A stretch of DNA of 64,000 nt, from assembly GCA_020161755.1 (NCBI GenBank), contig JAIUOS010000007.1, positions 97,108 through 161,107 of the forward strand. The letters are read 5' to 3'. Both the position numbers and the translations under genes were made by a program. The notes beneath the pieces were generated by a model. The model saw only the letters and a list, made by a program, of their open reading frames with translations, was not told where the DNA came from and made no database searches. Source of the stretch: Actinomycetota bacterium (GTDB lineage: Bacteria; Actinomycetota; Actinomycetes; Propionibacteriales; Propionibacteriaceae). Below, piece after piece: positions 1 through 9,615 of this stretch; position 1 is the first letter of the stretch, and the number at the start of each line of letters is the position of its first letter.

Positions 1-1
1 G

Positions 2-919
2 TGCTGTCATCCCGCGCTCGGCCCCGACGCCCAGCTCGCCCTCACCCTGCGTGCGGTGTGCGGCCTCACCACCGCGCAGATCGCGCGGGCCACCCTGAGC
101 TCGGAGCCGACCGTCGCCCAGCGGATCGTGCGGGCCAAGCGCAAGATCGGCGCGGCCGGCATCCCGCTGCGCATCCCGGAGGGGGACGAACGGGTGCCGC
201 GCCTCGACCTGGTGCTGACCGTGGTCTCGGTGATGTACAACGAGGCGCACCTCGTGGCCGGTGGCGACGCCGCGGCCGACCGTGACGTCGCCGACGACGC
301 GATCTGGCTGGCCCGCGTGCTGGCCGCGGCGCTGCCGGGTGAGGCCGAGGCCCACGGACTGCTCGCCCTGCTGCTGTTCCACCACGCGCGCGAGGCCGCC
401 CGGGCCGTCGCGGGCGAGCTGGTCCTGCTCGGCGCCCAGGACCGGTCGCGCTGGGACCCCGCACTGCTGGCCGCCGCACGACGGGAGCTGGACGCCGCCG
501 CCCGGCTGCACCGTCCCGGACGCTGGCAGCTGCAGGCCGCGATCGCGGCCTGCCACGCCGAGGCACCCACGTCCGCGGACACCGACTGGCTCCAGGTCCT
601 GACGCTCTACGACCTGCTCGGAGCGCAGGACCGCTCCCCCATCGTCCGCCTCAACCGGGCGGTCGCGCTCGCCGAGGTGGCCGGCCCGGCCGTCGCGCTG
701 GACGACCTCGCCACCGTGGCGGAACCGCTCGCCGGGTACCACCTGCTGCACGCCGTCCGCGCCGACCTGTTGCGGCGGCTGGGACGTGCGGACGAGGCGC
801 GCGACGCCGACCGCACGGCCCTCCAGCTCACCACCAACGAGGCCGAGCAGCGCCTGCTCCGTCACCGTCTCGCCCTCGAGGGCGACGCCCGGCCCGCGCG
901 AGGAGCTGCACGTCACTAG
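2..919 (+). CDS. ECF RNA polymerase sigma factor with C-terminal extension (5' end outside window)
   Basis: C-terminal part of an extracytoplasmic-function sigma factor of the class with a long C-terminal extension (ECF42/DUF6596-like). The reading frame is open from the window edge and begins CCHPALGPDAQLALTLRAVC, the region 4 helix-turn-helix start typical of this class, followed by LTTAQIARA and RIVRAKRKI. The remaining roughly 240 residues form the helical, TPR-like extension, with YNEAH and RLNRAVALAEV signatures. The first in-frame ATG at 56 lies inside region 4 and is not the start; region 2 lies upstream of the window. Such factors are often regulated through a neighbouring YCII/DGPF-domain protein, which is not visible here. 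Confidence 0.88.
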   Translation, partial: CCHPALGPDAQLALTLRAVCGLTTAQIARATLSSEPTVAQRIVRAKRKIGAAGIPLRIPEGDERVPRLDLVLTVVSVMYNEAHLVAGGDAAADRDVADDAIWLARVLAAALPGEAEAHGLLALLLFHHAREAARAVAGELVLLGAQDRSRWDPALLAAARRELDAAARLHRPGRWQLQAAIAACHAEAPTSADTDWLQVLTLYDLLGAQDRSPIVRLNRAVALAEVAGPAVALDDLATVAEPLAGYHLLHAVRADLLRRLGRADEARDADRTALQLTTNEAEQRLLRHRLALEGDARPARGAARH

Positions 920-928
920 GCTCGCACC

Positions 929-1861
929 GTGATCACCCCCGAACTCCAGACCGCTCTCGACGACTGCGCCGAGCACGACCGGCTGCTCCGCAGACTCGAG
1001 CAGGCCCGCGCCGAGGAGCTCCGGGCCCTCGACGCCTTCCGGTCGGCCCAGGCCGGCGTGCAGGGCGACCAAGCGGACGTGAAGGCGCTCGAGTCCTTCA
1101 GCCCGACGCGCATCTGGGCGGCGCTGCACGGCACCCGAACCTCCCGGCTCGAACGCGAGCGGGCCGAGCTGGCCGCCGCGCAGCACACCGCGGCGGCCGC
1201 CGAGAACGTGCTCGCGATCGCCTCGGCCGCCCGTGACCAGGCGGAGGCGGCCCTGGCGGCGCTGGGGGACGTCGCCCACCGCCGCACCGAGGCGCTGGCG
1301 GTCGAGGAGGCCCGACTCCGCTCGTCCGGCGACCCGGCGTCCCCACAACTCCACGAGATCGGCGAGCAACTTGCCTCGACCGGCGCGGAGCGCCGTGAGG
1401 TGGCAGAGGCGATCGGCGCCGCACAGCGTGCGCGGCAGAGCCTGGAGGACGCGACCCAGTCGCTCGGCGGCGCGGAGGACCTCGCCGACCTCGACGTCTG
1501 GGTCGGCGGCGGGTTCCTCGCCGACATGGCCAAGTACGACCGGATGGACGCCGCCACCCAGAGCCTCCGGGTGGCCGATGCGGGCATGAAGCGGCTCTCC
1601 GCCGAACTGGCCGACCTGGGGCTGGCGTCGGTCGGCGGGGTGGAGGTGGACGAGCTCACCCGCACCTACGACGTGTGGTTCGACAACATCTTCACCGACT
1701 GGACGGTGCGCAGGCGCATCGTGGAAGCCCGCGACCGTACGGCGCGCGCCATGGACGCGGTGGACGCCGCGGCCGAGAGGCTGGCGGAACGCGAACGCCA
1801 ACTCGCCTCCCTGGCGGCGACCCTGTCGGCCGCGCGCGAGCGGGTGCTGCTGGGCGAGTGA
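929..1861 (+). CDS. Hypothetical coiled-coil protein
   Basis: Predicted 310-residue protein starting at GTG, 9 bases after the sigma-factor stop codon, so probably in the same transcript. It is very rich in Ala, Glu and Arg, with long heptad-like stretches (about residues 1-130 and 250-310) that suggest coiled coils, and a central, less charged segment around residues 165-250. No signal peptide, membrane segment or catalytic motif is visible. Function not recognised. The coding call rests on the full-length open frame and its position behind the sigma-factor gene. Confidence 0.72.
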   Translation: MITPELQTALDDCAEHDRLLRRLEQARAEELRALDAFRSAQAGVQGDQADVKALESFSPTRIWAALHGTRTSRLERERAELAAAQHTAAAAENVLAIASAARDQAEAALAALGDVAHRRTEALAVEEARLRSSGDPASPQLHEIGEQLASTGAERREVAEAIGAAQRARQSLEDATQSLGGAEDLADLDVWVGGGFLADMAKYDRMDAATQSLRVADAGMKRLSAELADLGLASVGGVEVDELTRTYDVWFDNIFTDWTVRRRIVEARDRTARAMDAVDAAAERLAERERQLASLAATLSAARERVLLGE

Positions 1862-1864
1862 CGC

Positions 1865-2632
1865 TCAGCGGTCCCGCACGTCGCCGGTGAAGTCGCCGGC
1901 CGTGTCCACGACGAGGCACCGGACGGAGTGGTCGCCGTTCTCCCAGTCGGTCTTCGGTGCGGTGAACGAGAAGGACTGCAGGCTCGGGGCGATCGCGGCG
2001 CTCGTGCCGAAGAAGCCGTCGATCTCCTCGGCGCAGGCGTCGATCCCGAGCCGGATCGCCTCGTCGTCCCCCGGGTAGCCTCCGGCGGGCAGGGTCACGA
2101 TGGCGAACACCTGCCCGTTGTGAGGGCTGTCGCACGGCAGGACGTCGACCTGCTTCACCACCCCTCGCGTCGATTCGGGGAGCTCGAGGCAGTCACCGAG
2201 CCGCAGTCGCATCGGCGGCACCTTGCCGGCCCGGGTGACCGTGCCGTCCGGCGTTCGTGCGGGAAACCGGGACCCGGTCCAGGCCACGTAGCCGAAGATC
2301 GCGACCAGCCACAGCGCCGTGAGCACCCAGCCGGCGACCACCAGGACGCGACCGCGGCGCAGCCCTTGCTTGATCCGGGACAGCGAGATGGCCCCGAACA
2401 CGACGGGGAGGATCACGCCGCCGAGGAGCCCGGTGATCAGCGTGGCCACGGCGTAGCCGTCGATCGGTGGTTCGGCGGGCGCCGCGACCGGCTGCCAGAA
2501 GTGCCAGCCCTCGGGCGCAGGACCCCACGCCGGGTCTGGCTGCCAGCCCTCCGGCGGCAGCCACCCGGACGGTGGTTGCGGCCAGTTCGGCGGGCACGCG
2601 AAGCGGTACTGCGGACCGTGCGGCGAGGTCAT
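1865..2632 (-). CDS. DUF4190/septum-formation-family membrane protein
   Basis: A 255-residue protein. Residues 1-55 are rich in Pro and Trp with repeated PPxGWxP-type motifs, as in many actinobacterial membrane proteins. Two hydrophobic segments follow (about 65-95 and 105-130; YAVATLITGLLGGVILPVVF resembles DUF4190), then an extracytoplasmic domain with LRLGDCLELPE and paired cysteines resembling the septum-formation domain of secreted actinobacterial proteins. The ATG at 2632 is preceded by a GGAG motif, which is why the longer upstream frame is not used. Exact role unknown. It faces the hypothetical gene ending at 1861 tail to tail with a 3-base gap. Confidence 0.82.
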   Translation of the reverse strand: MTSPHGPQYRFACPPNWPQPPSGWLPPEGWQPDPAWGPAPEGWHFWQPVAAPAEPPIDGYAVATLITGLLGGVILPVVFGAISLSRIKQGLRRGRVLVVAGWVLTALWLVAIFGYVAWTGSRFPARTPDGTVTRAGKVPPMRLRLGDCLELPESTRGVVKQVDVLPCDSPHNGQVFAIVTLPAGGYPGDDEAIRLGIDACAEEIDGFFGTSAAIAPSLQSFSFTAPKTDWENGDHSVRCLVVDTAGDFTGDVRDR

Positions 2633-2745
2633 GAGGGGCTCCGGGCGGGGTGGCGGTTGGGTTGTGGGAGATCCACGCACTCGCCGGGATGACTGGGGGC
2701 GGTGGGCGCTGAGATCCCGGATCTCGTCGTGAGCGGTGGGCTCGG

Positions 2746-3858
2746 TCAGTAGGTCATGTTCATGGCCGCGCGCACCTCGGCCAGGGTGGCCTCGCCCACC
2801 TCGTTGGCGTGGGCGTTGCCGCGGCGCAGCACGTCCATCAGGTGGCCGGGATCGGCGGCCAGCTCGACGCGGCGCGCCCGGATCGGGGCGAAGAACTCGT
2901 TGACCGCCTCGGTGACGACCTTCTTCAGCGTGCCGCCGCCCCCGTCGCCGATCTCGGCGGCGATCCCGGCCGGGTCGCGCTGGGTGCACAGCGAGGCCAG
3001 CATCAGCAGGTTCGAGACCTCCGGACGGTTCACCGGGTCGTAGGTGATGTGGCGGTCGGAATCGGTGACGGCCTTCTTGATCAGCTTGGCGGTGGTGTCG
3101 GCGTCCATGCCGATCTCGATCACGTTGCCCTTGGTCTTGCTCATCTTGGTGCCGTCCAGGCCGAGCACGGTGGACGCCTTGCTGAGCAGCGCCTCGGCCT
3201 GCGGGAACACCGGACGCGCTGGGTCGACCCGTCCGTACCGCTCGTCGAAGCGGCGGGCGACCACCCGGGTCTGCTCGAGGTGCGGCAGCTGGTCCTTGCC
3301 CACGGGCACCAGGTTCGCCTTGCAGAACAGGATGTCCGCGGCCTGGTGCACCGGGTAGGTCAGCAGCAGCCCCGACATCGGGCGGTCACCGGTGGCCTCC
3401 AGCTCGGCCTTCACCGTAGGGTTGCGGCGCAGCTCGGCCTCGGTGACCAACGACAGGAACGGCAGCAGCAGCTGGTTCAGCGACGGCACCGCCGAGTGCG
3501 CGTAGATCACGGTCCTCGCCGGGTCGAGCCCGATCGCCAGGTAGTCGGCCAGCATGCCCAGCACGCGCTCGCGGATCGGTCCGGTGCCGTCGCGGTCGGT
3601 GATCACCTGGTAGTCGGCGATGAGGATGTAGGTCTCGACGCCGGCGTCCTGGAGGCGCACCCGGTTGGCCAGCGAGCCGAAGTAGTGGCCCAGGTGCAGG
3701 TTGCCGGTGGGCCGGTCGCCGGTCATCACCCGGAAACCGGACGGGTCCTTCGCGATCTGCGCCTCGATCTCGGCGCTGCGCGCCTCCGTCCGCCGCAGCG
3801 ACGCCTCGGAGGTGGAGGCGGCGAGCTGTTCCCCGGCGTCCTGGACCTGCTCCGTCAT
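2746..3858 (-). CDS. trpS: Tryptophanyl-tRNA synthetase
   Basis: Charges tRNA-Trp with tryptophan in the cytoplasm. The 370-residue class I synthetase has the HIGH-type motif HLGHY at residues 55-59 (within TGNLHLGHYFGS) and the KMSKS-type loop KMSKTKGN near residue 240. An N-terminal extension of about 40 charged residues precedes the Rossmann fold. Length is slightly above the usual 330-340 because of this extension; an internal start cannot be excluded, but the ATG at 3858 begins the open frame. The PHP gene ends about 50 bases upstream on the same strand. Confidence 0.96.
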   Translation of the reverse strand: MTEQVQDAGEQLAASTSEASLRRTEARSAEIEAQIAKDPSGFRVMTGDRPTGNLHLGHYFGSLANRVRLQDAGVETYILIADYQVITDRDGTGPIRERVLGMLADYLAIGLDPARTVIYAHSAVPSLNQLLLPFLSLVTEAELRRNPTVKAELEATGDRPMSGLLLTYPVHQAADILFCKANLVPVGKDQLPHLEQTRVVARRFDERYGRVDPARPVFPQAEALLSKASTVLGLDGTKMSKTKGNVIEIGMDADTTAKLIKKAVTDSDRHITYDPVNRPEVSNLLMLASLCTQRDPAGIAAEIGDGGGGTLKKVVTEAVNEFFAPIRARRVELAADPGHLMDVLRRGNAHANEVGEATLAEVRAAMNMTY

Positions 3859-3909
3859 GGGTGTGTGCCTTCGCGATCGATTCTGAACCGACTGGTGACT
3901 CTACACCGG

Positions 3910-4761
3910 CTACAGCCGGCCCCCGCGCGCCCCCACCCGGGCCGCGATCTCGGCCAGCACCTCGTCGGTCGTGGTGTTGCAGCCCAGGTCGTGGTCGTCC
4001 TTCCCGGCCCCGTGGTAGTCCGACGAGCCGGTGGCCAGCAGGCCGAGCCGTGCCGCCAGCGCGCGCAGCTCGGCGCGGGTCGCCCGATCGTGGTCCTGGT
4101 GGTCGACCTCGACCCCGTCCAGCTGTCCGGACGCGGCGAGCTGCGCGAGCAGTGACGCGGGCAGCTGGTGGCGGCTGACCCGTCCCCAGGGGTGCGCGAT
4201 CACCGCGACCCCGCCGGCGGCGGTGATCAGGTCGAGGCCCGCGGCCAGCGGCGTCGCGTAGCGTCCGACGAAGATCGGCTTGTCGTCGGCCAGCCAGCGG
4301 TCGAACGCCTCGCGGCGGTCGGCGACGTAGCCGAGCTCGATCATGGCGTCGGCGATGTGCGGACGCCCGACCGACGGGCTGGTGCCGACGTGGCGCGCGA
4401 GCACCTCCCCCGGCACCGGCATCCCGGCGGCGGCGAGGTTGGCCAGCATGGCCGGCACCCGGTCGCCCCGTCCGCGGCGGACGCGGGTGAGTTCGGCCAG
4501 CAGCGCGGGGTCGTCGGCCCGGCAGCCGTAGCCCAGCAGGTGCACGGACGTGCCGCGGTACTGCGCGGAGACCTCGATGCCGCGTACGACCTGGACGCCG
4601 AGCCGCTCCCCCGCCTCACCGGCGTCCGCGAGCCCGTCGAACGTGTCGTGATCGCTGAGCGCCACCACGTCCAGCCCGGCCGCAGCCGCGGCGGCGACCA
4701 GCTCGGCAGGGGCGTCGGTGCCGTCGGAGACCGAGCTGTGGGTGTGGAGGTCGATGCGCAT
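3910..4761 (-). CDS. PHP-domain metal-dependent phosphoesterase
   Basis: A 283-residue PHP protein, expected to hydrolyse phosphate esters with a metal cluster. Known relatives act on 3',5'-nucleoside bisphosphates or short RNA (RNase AM/YciV type). Metal ligands visible: HTHSSVSDG at residues 5-13, SDHDTFDG near 37, the conserved Glu of RGIEVS near 62, IAHPWGR near 195 and SSDYHG near 250. The ATG at 4761 directly begins MRIDLHTH, the canonical family start. A 33-bp palindrome separates it from the upstream glutamate dehydrogenase gene on the same strand. Confidence 0.9.
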   Translation of the reverse strand: MRIDLHTHSSVSDGTDAPAELVAAAAAAGLDVVALSDHDTFDGLADAGEAGERLGVQVVRGIEVSAQYRGTSVHLLGYGCRADDPALLAELTRVRRGRGDRVPAMLANLAAAGMPVPGEVLARHVGTSPSVGRPHIADAMIELGYVADRREAFDRWLADDKPIFVGRYATPLAAGLDLITAAGGVAVIAHPWGRVSRHQLPASLLAQLAASGQLDGVEVDHQDHDRATRAELRALAARLGLLATGSSDYHGAGKDDHDLGCNTTTDEVLAEIAARVGARGGRL

Positions 4762-4780
4762 GCCCCCATCCTGCCCCGAC

Positions 4781-4813
4781 CGAAACGAAAGGGGACTGTC
4801 CCTTTTCGTTTCG
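4781..4813. repeat. 33-bp near-perfect palindrome (terminator/REP-like)
   Basis: The left arm CGAAACGAAAGGGGAC (4781-4796) is complementary to the right arm (4798-4813) with a single G.T pair and a one-base centre. It lies between the stop of the glutamate dehydrogenase gene and the start of the PHP gene, so it may terminate the former. The arms carry an AAAGGGGAC/GTCCC motif resembling dispersed REP-type palindromes; a related AAAGGGGACAG string occurs near 63876. Confidence 0.72.
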
Positions 4814-4826
4814 CGGGACGCGGCGC

Positions 4827-7800
4827 TCAGGAGAGCATGCCGCGCACCTGGCTGAGGCCGACGTTCATCCGGGCGACGTCGGCGGTGCCGTCCATCAGCT
4901 GGTGGATCGTCGCCACCCGGTTGACCAGGGTCGGGTCGGACGCGAGCCAGCCGTCCACCACCTCCTGGGGGGACGCGTCCGCGTCGGCACGACCGAGCAC
5001 CTCGGCGGTCAGTTCGGCGTGGGCGGCGAGCAGTTCGTCCCGCAGCGCGGCCCGGGCCATCGCGTCCCAGCGCACCTGGCGCGGCAGCCCGTCCACCCCG
5101 GCGACGAGCTCGTCGATGCCGGCCGCCTCCGCCAGCCGGTAGTGCACCGCGGCCACCCGGGACGGCGGCAGCCCCAGCCGGTGGCCGACCTCGACCACGC
5201 TGAGCAGGGTGTGCGCCTGACCGGCCGTGCCGAGGTTCGCCGCCAGCTCCTCCGGGAGACCCGCGGCGAGCCAGCGCTGGGTCGCGGCCGCGGCCGCCTC
5301 GGCCGGCGCGCCGCTGAGCAGCCCGCTCAGCTCGCCCCGCAGCGCCGCGACCTCCGGCCCGTACTCGGCCACCGCCGCACCGATGTCCAGCGGCCCGCGC
5401 TGGTGGTGCAGCAGCCACCGGGTGGCCCGCTCCACCATCCGCCGCAGCCGCACCCGGATCTCGGTCGCGGACGCCGCGTCCAGCCCGGTGCTGCGGCGCA
5501 ACCGCACCTCGTCCAGGCCGACCGCGTAGATGGCGCGGGACGCCAGCTGGGCGCGGATGATGTCCGCGACGCCCGCCCCGGTCTCGGTGGAGAGCCGGTG
5601 GTAGCAGGTGATGCCCTGGCTGTTCACGAACCGGTTGACCGCCACCGTGGCGATGATCTCCCTGGCCAGCCGGTGGCTGGGCATCCGGTCGGCGTACCGC
5701 TCGCGCAGCGGCTCCGGGAAGTACTGGACGAGCCGGTCGGCCAGGTACGGGTCGTCCGGCAGGTCGGACGCGAGCACCCACTGGTCCAGCGCGATCTTCG
5801 TGTACGACAGCAGCACCGCCAGCTCGGGACGGGTCAGCCCGTCGCCGGCCGCGATCCGGGCCGCCATCTCCTCGCTGCCCGGCAGCGCCTCGATCCGGCG
5901 GTCCAGCAGGCCGTCGAGCTCCAGCGTCCGCATCCACGCCTCGTGCTGCCCGGCCAGCGTCACCCGCCGGAACATCGAGTTCGCCAGCGCCAGGTTCTGG
6001 TCGAAGTTGTGCGCGAGCACCAGCCGCGCCACCTCGTCGGTCATGGACGCCAGCAGCTCGTTGCGCGCCGGCTCGGTGAGCCGCCCGGACGCGACCTCCG
6101 GTGCCAGCAGGATCTTGATGTTCACCTCGTGGTCGGAGGTGTCGACGCCCGCGGAGTTGTCGATGAAGTCGGTGTTGATCTGGCCACCGGTCGCCGCGTA
6201 CTCGATGCGTCCGAGCTGGGTGAAGCCGAGGTTGCCGCCCTCGGCGACGCTGCGGGCGCGCAGCTCGCCGCCGTTGACCCGCAGGGCGTCGTTGGCCTTG
6301 TCACCGGCGTCGGCGTGGCTCTCCCCGGCGGCCTTGACGAACGTGCCGACGCCCCCGTTGAAGAGCAGGTCGACCGGCGCCTTCAGGATGGCCGAGATCA
6401 GCTCGTTGGGCGGCAGCCGGGTGACCTCAGGACCCAGCCCGAGGGCTTCGCGCACCGGCACCGACAGCGGCACCGACTTCGCATCCCGGGGGAACACCCC
6501 GCCGCCGGCGGAGATCGCCGCCGGGTCGTAGTCCGCCCAGCTCGACCCGGGCAGGTCGAACAGCCGGCGTCGCTCGGCGAAGGAGACCGCCGGGTCGGGG
6601 TTCGGGTCGAGGAAGATGTGCAGGTGGTTGAACGCGGCCACCAGCCGCGTCCGGTCCGACAGCAGCATGCCGTTGCCGAACACGTCGCCGGCCATGTCGC
6701 CGATCCCGACGCAGGTGAACTCGTCCACGGCCGGGTCGAGGCCGAGCTCGGCGAAGTGCCGCTTCACCGACTCCCACGCCCCCCGCGCGGTGATGCCCAT
6801 CGCCTTGTGGTCGTACCCGCTGGACCCGCCGGACGCGAACGCGTCCCCCAGCCAGAAGCCGCGTCCGACCGACACCTCGTTGGCGAGGTCGGAGAACGTG
6901 GCGGTCCCCTTGTCGGCCGCGACCACGAGGTAGGGGTCGTCGCCGTCGTAGCGCCGCACCCGCTCGGGCGGCACGACCTGGCCGTCGACGATGTTGTCGG
7001 TGACGCTCAGCAGCGCGTCCACGAACAACCGGTAGCAGGCCTGGCCCTCGGCGAACCACGCCCGACGGTCGGCCGACGGTGGCGCCTGCGGCACGAAGCC
7101 GCCCTTCGCCCCGCTCGGTACGATCACGGTGTTCTTCACCAGCTGCGCCTTCACCAGGCCGAGGATCTCGGTGCGGAAGTCCTCGCGCCGGTCCGACCAG
7201 CGCAGCCCGCCGCGGGCCACCGCGCCGAACCGCAGGTGGACGCCCTGGACGCGCGGGGAGTACACGAACACCTCGAACGCCGGACGTGGCTCGGGCAGCA
7301 GCGCCAGCTCCGAGGGCAGCATCTTGATCGCCAGGGTCGGGGGGTCGGTGAACGCGTTGGTGCGGATGCACGCCTCGATCACGGCCAGGAACGCGCGCAG
7401 GATGCGGTCGTGGTCCAGACTCGCGACCGCGTCCAGCTGGGCGCCGAGCAACTCGCGCCGCTCGGCCAGCGCCGCCTCCCGCTCGACGTCGTCGCCGAAC
7501 TCGTCGGAGTCGAACCGGGCCCGGAAGATGGCCGCCAGGCCGGCGGCGATCTGCGGGTAGGTGTTCAGGGCGCCGGCGAGGTAGGGCTGGCTGAACGGCA
7601 GCCCGGCCTGCTGGAGGTAGCGGGAGATGGCGCGCAGCCAGGTCACCTGGCGCCAGTCAAGGCCGGCGACGACCACCAGCCGGTTCAGGTCGTCGGCCTC
7701 GCAGCGTCCGGTCCAGGAGGCGGCGAAGACGTCCATGAACCGCTGCCGGGTGCCGGACGTCCGGGCGGCCGTCGCCATCTCGGCCGGCAGCTTCAGCCCG

Positions 7801-9560
7801 AAGTCGTAGACCAGCACCCGGGTGCCGCGCAGGTCCCAGCTGTAGGGCCGCTCGTCGACCACCTCGACGCCCAGGACCGACAGGTGCGGCATCGCCTCGG
7901 TGAGCGACATCGACCGCTGCGAGATCACCTTCAGGCGCAGGTCGGACTCGTCGGTGTCCTCCAGCGGCGCCGACAGGCTCAGCCGCAGGTCGTCGGGGCC
8001 GGTGAGCTGGTTGGCCATCCGCAGGTCGGCCACGGCCACGGCCGGCGGGTAGTCGGCCTCGTAGACCTCGCTGAACTCGACGCCGCGCTGCTCGCTGGGC
8101 AGGGCCTCGACCAGGGCGACGAAGTCGTCCTCCCAGCTGTGGGTGGCGGCGGCCACCTCGGTGGCGATCAGGTCGGCGTCCAGCTCGCTCGGGGCGTCGG
8201 GGGCGAGCCGGACCACGAAGAACAGCCTGGTCAGCACCGACTCGCTGACCAGGGTGCTGAACTCGAGCTCCTCCCCGCCGAGCCGGTTCAGCAGGATCTG
8301 CTGGATGCGCAGGCGGGTCGCGGTGTTGTACCGGTCGCGGGGCAGGTAGACCATCGCGGTGGCCAGTTGCCCGTAGCGGCCGCGACGCAGGAACACCCGG
8401 GTCTGGCGGCGCTCGCGCAGCGCGGAGACGGCTGCGACGATCGGCTCCAGCTCCTCCACGCTCGCCTCGAACAGCTCGTCGCGGGGGTAGGTGGCGATGA
8501 CCTGCCGGACCGAGTTCCAGCCGTGCGAGTGCGGCTCGAAGCCGGACGCCCGCAGCAGCCGCTCGCCCTTGGCGGCCAGCACCGGGATGTTCGCCACCGA
8601 CTCGGTGTAGGCGGACGCGGCGAGCAGCCCGAGGAACCGGTGCTCGCGGACGAGGGCGCCGGCGGCGTCGAACGTGCGGACGGCGATGTGCTCGAGGTAG
8701 ACCGGACGGTGCACCGGCGAGCGGCGCGGATCGCGCACCAGCACCAGCGGGTCCTGCTCACCGGGGGCCGGCAGGGTGTGGTCGTCGGGCTCGCTGACCC
8801 CGGTGAGGATGCCCAGGCCGCTGCCCGGCACCGGCACCAGCTCGCCGTCGCCCAAGGTGTAGTCGGCCGACCCGAGGAACACGAAGTGGTCATCGGCGAG
8901 CCAGTCCAGCAGCGCGACGGCCTCGTCCGCCGCCGGGGTGCCCAGGGCGCGCAGCTCGGCGGTCGCCTCCCGGGCGCGGGCCAGCATCGGCTGCCAGTCG
9001 GTGACCACCACCGCGAGCACGTCCAGCGCCTGTCGCAGGCCGGCCACCAGCTCGCCGGCGAGGGCGTCCGCGGCCCGGCCGAGCGGCGGGTAGATCTCGA
9101 CCGCGATCCACGACTCGGGCACGCTGTCGGCGCCGTCGGCGAGCTCGACGATGCGTCCGTCCGCGTCCCGGCTGACCCGCAGCTGCGGGTGGTAGAGCCG
9201 GCGCAGGGCCCAGTCCTGGCGGGTGAGCTCCATCGTCACGGTGTCCACCAGGAACGGGCGGTCGTCGGTGACCAGCAGGGCGACCGTCGACCCGTCTGTG
9301 CCCACACCGGGGATCTCGCCGGGCAGCACCACCTGGAGCAGGTGCTCGCCGGGCTGCCGGGTGCGTCCGAGGCGCAGGTGGGCCGCGACGGTGGCCGCGA
9401 GGTCGCCCGGGTCGATGTCGGCGAGGTCGGACTCCGGCACCGGCTGGAGGTACGCGGCGAGCAGGCGCTCCTGCTCGACGCCGCCCGGGCCCTCGGCCAT
9501 GGCAGAGGACATCAGGGACGCGCGCTTGCCCGCCGAGGCACCCGGAACCGAACTGGACAC
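4827..9560 (-). CDS. gdhB: NAD-specific glutamate dehydrogenase, large (GDH-180) type
   Basis: Oxidatively deaminates glutamate to 2-oxoglutarate and ammonium with NAD. At 1577 residues it belongs to the large GDH-180 class found in actinobacteria and proteobacteria, with a long N-terminal regulatory half (ACT-like segments in this family) and a catalytic core around residues 750-1250. The core contains FGAVARGGLRWSDR, the catalytic-lysine region VIVPSGAKGGF (near residue 817), GIGDMAGDVFGNGMLL and GGQINTDFIDNSAGVDTSDHE. It starts MSSSVPGASA at 9560; a second Met at about 17 is possible. With pruA (20.9-22.5 kb), the amino-acid ABC transporter and amtB-glnK, it adds to the glutamate/nitrogen content of the window, though it is not co-transcribed with them. 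Confidence 0.95.
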   Translation of the reverse strand: MSSSVPGASAGKRASLMSSAMAEGPGGVEQERLLAAYLQPVPESDLADIDPGDLAATVAAHLRLGRTRQPGEHLLQVVLPGEIPGVGTDGSTVALLVTDDRPFLVDTVTMELTRQDWALRRLYHPQLRVSRDADGRIVELADGADSVPESWIAVEIYPPLGRAADALAGELVAGLRQALDVLAVVVTDWQPMLARAREATAELRALGTPAADEAVALLDWLADDHFVFLGSADYTLGDGELVPVPGSGLGILTGVSEPDDHTLPAPGEQDPLVLVRDPRRSPVHRPVYLEHIAVRTFDAAGALVREHRFLGLLAASAYTESVANIPVLAAKGERLLRASGFEPHSHGWNSVRQVIATYPRDELFEASVEELEPIVAAVSALRERRQTRVFLRRGRYGQLATAMVYLPRDRYNTATRLRIQQILLNRLGGEELEFSTLVSESVLTRLFFVVRLAPDAPSELDADLIATEVAAATHSWEDDFVALVEALPSEQRGVEFSEVYEADYPPAVAVADLRMANQLTGPDDLRLSLSAPLEDTDESDLRLKVISQRSMSLTEAMPHLSVLGVEVVDERPYSWDLRGTRVLVYDFGLKLPAEMATAARTSGTRQRFMDVFAASWTGRCEADDLNRLVVVAGLDWRQVTWLRAISRYLQQAGLPFSQPYLAGALNTYPQIAAGLAAIFRARFDSDEFGDDVEREAALAERRELLGAQLDAVASLDHDRILRAFLAVIEACIRTNAFTDPPTLAIKMLPSELALLPEPRPAFEVFVYSPRVQGVHLRFGAVARGGLRWSDRREDFRTEILGLVKAQLVKNTVIVPSGAKGGFVPQAPPSADRRAWFAEGQACYRLFVDALLSVTDNIVDGQVVPPERVRRYDGDDPYLVVAADKGTATFSDLANEVSVGRGFWLGDAFASGGSSGYDHKAMGITARGAWESVKRHFAELGLDPAVDEFTCVGIGDMAGDVFGNGMLLSDRTRLVAAFNHLHIFLDPNPDPAVSFAERRRLFDLPGSSWADYDPAAISAGGGVFPRDAKSVPLSVPVREALGLGPEVTRLPPNELISAILKAPVDLLFNGGVGTFVKAAGESHADAGDKANDALRVNGGELRARSVAEGGNLGFTQLGRIEYAATGGQINTDFIDNSAGVDTSDHEVNIKILLAPEVASGRLTEPARNELLASMTDEVARLVLAHNFDQNLALANSMFRRVTLAGQHEAWMRTLELDGLLDRRIEALPGSEEMAARIAAGDGLTRPELAVLLSYTKIALDQWVLASDLPDDPYLADRLVQYFPEPLRERYADRMPSHRLAREIIATVAVNRFVNSQGITCYHRLSTETGAGVADIIRAQLASRAIYAVGLDEVRLRRSTGLDAASATEIRVRLRRMVERATRWLLHHQRGPLDIGAAVAEYGPEVAALRGELSGLLSGAPAEAAAAATQRWLAAGLPEELAANLGTAGQAHTLLSVVEVGHRLGLPPSRVAAVHYRLAEAAGIDELVAGVDGLPRQVRWDAMARAALRDELLAAHAELTAEVLGRADADASPQEVVDGWLASDPTLVNRVATIHQLMDGTADVARMNVGLSQVRGMLS

Positions 9561-9615
9561 GACTGCTCCTTCGCAGATGAGGCCTCCGCCAGCCTATCCA
9601 CGGCAGAATGCCGCC

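Noticed and set aside
56..919. ATG at 56 as the start of the sigma-factor gene
   Set aside because: The frame is open to the window edge and the residues before 56 are conserved region 4 sequence, so the gene starts outside the window.
2809..4155. Plus-strand open frame opposite trpS
   Set aside because: Composition is typical of a GC-driven shadow; trpS on the other strand has both synthetase signature motifs.
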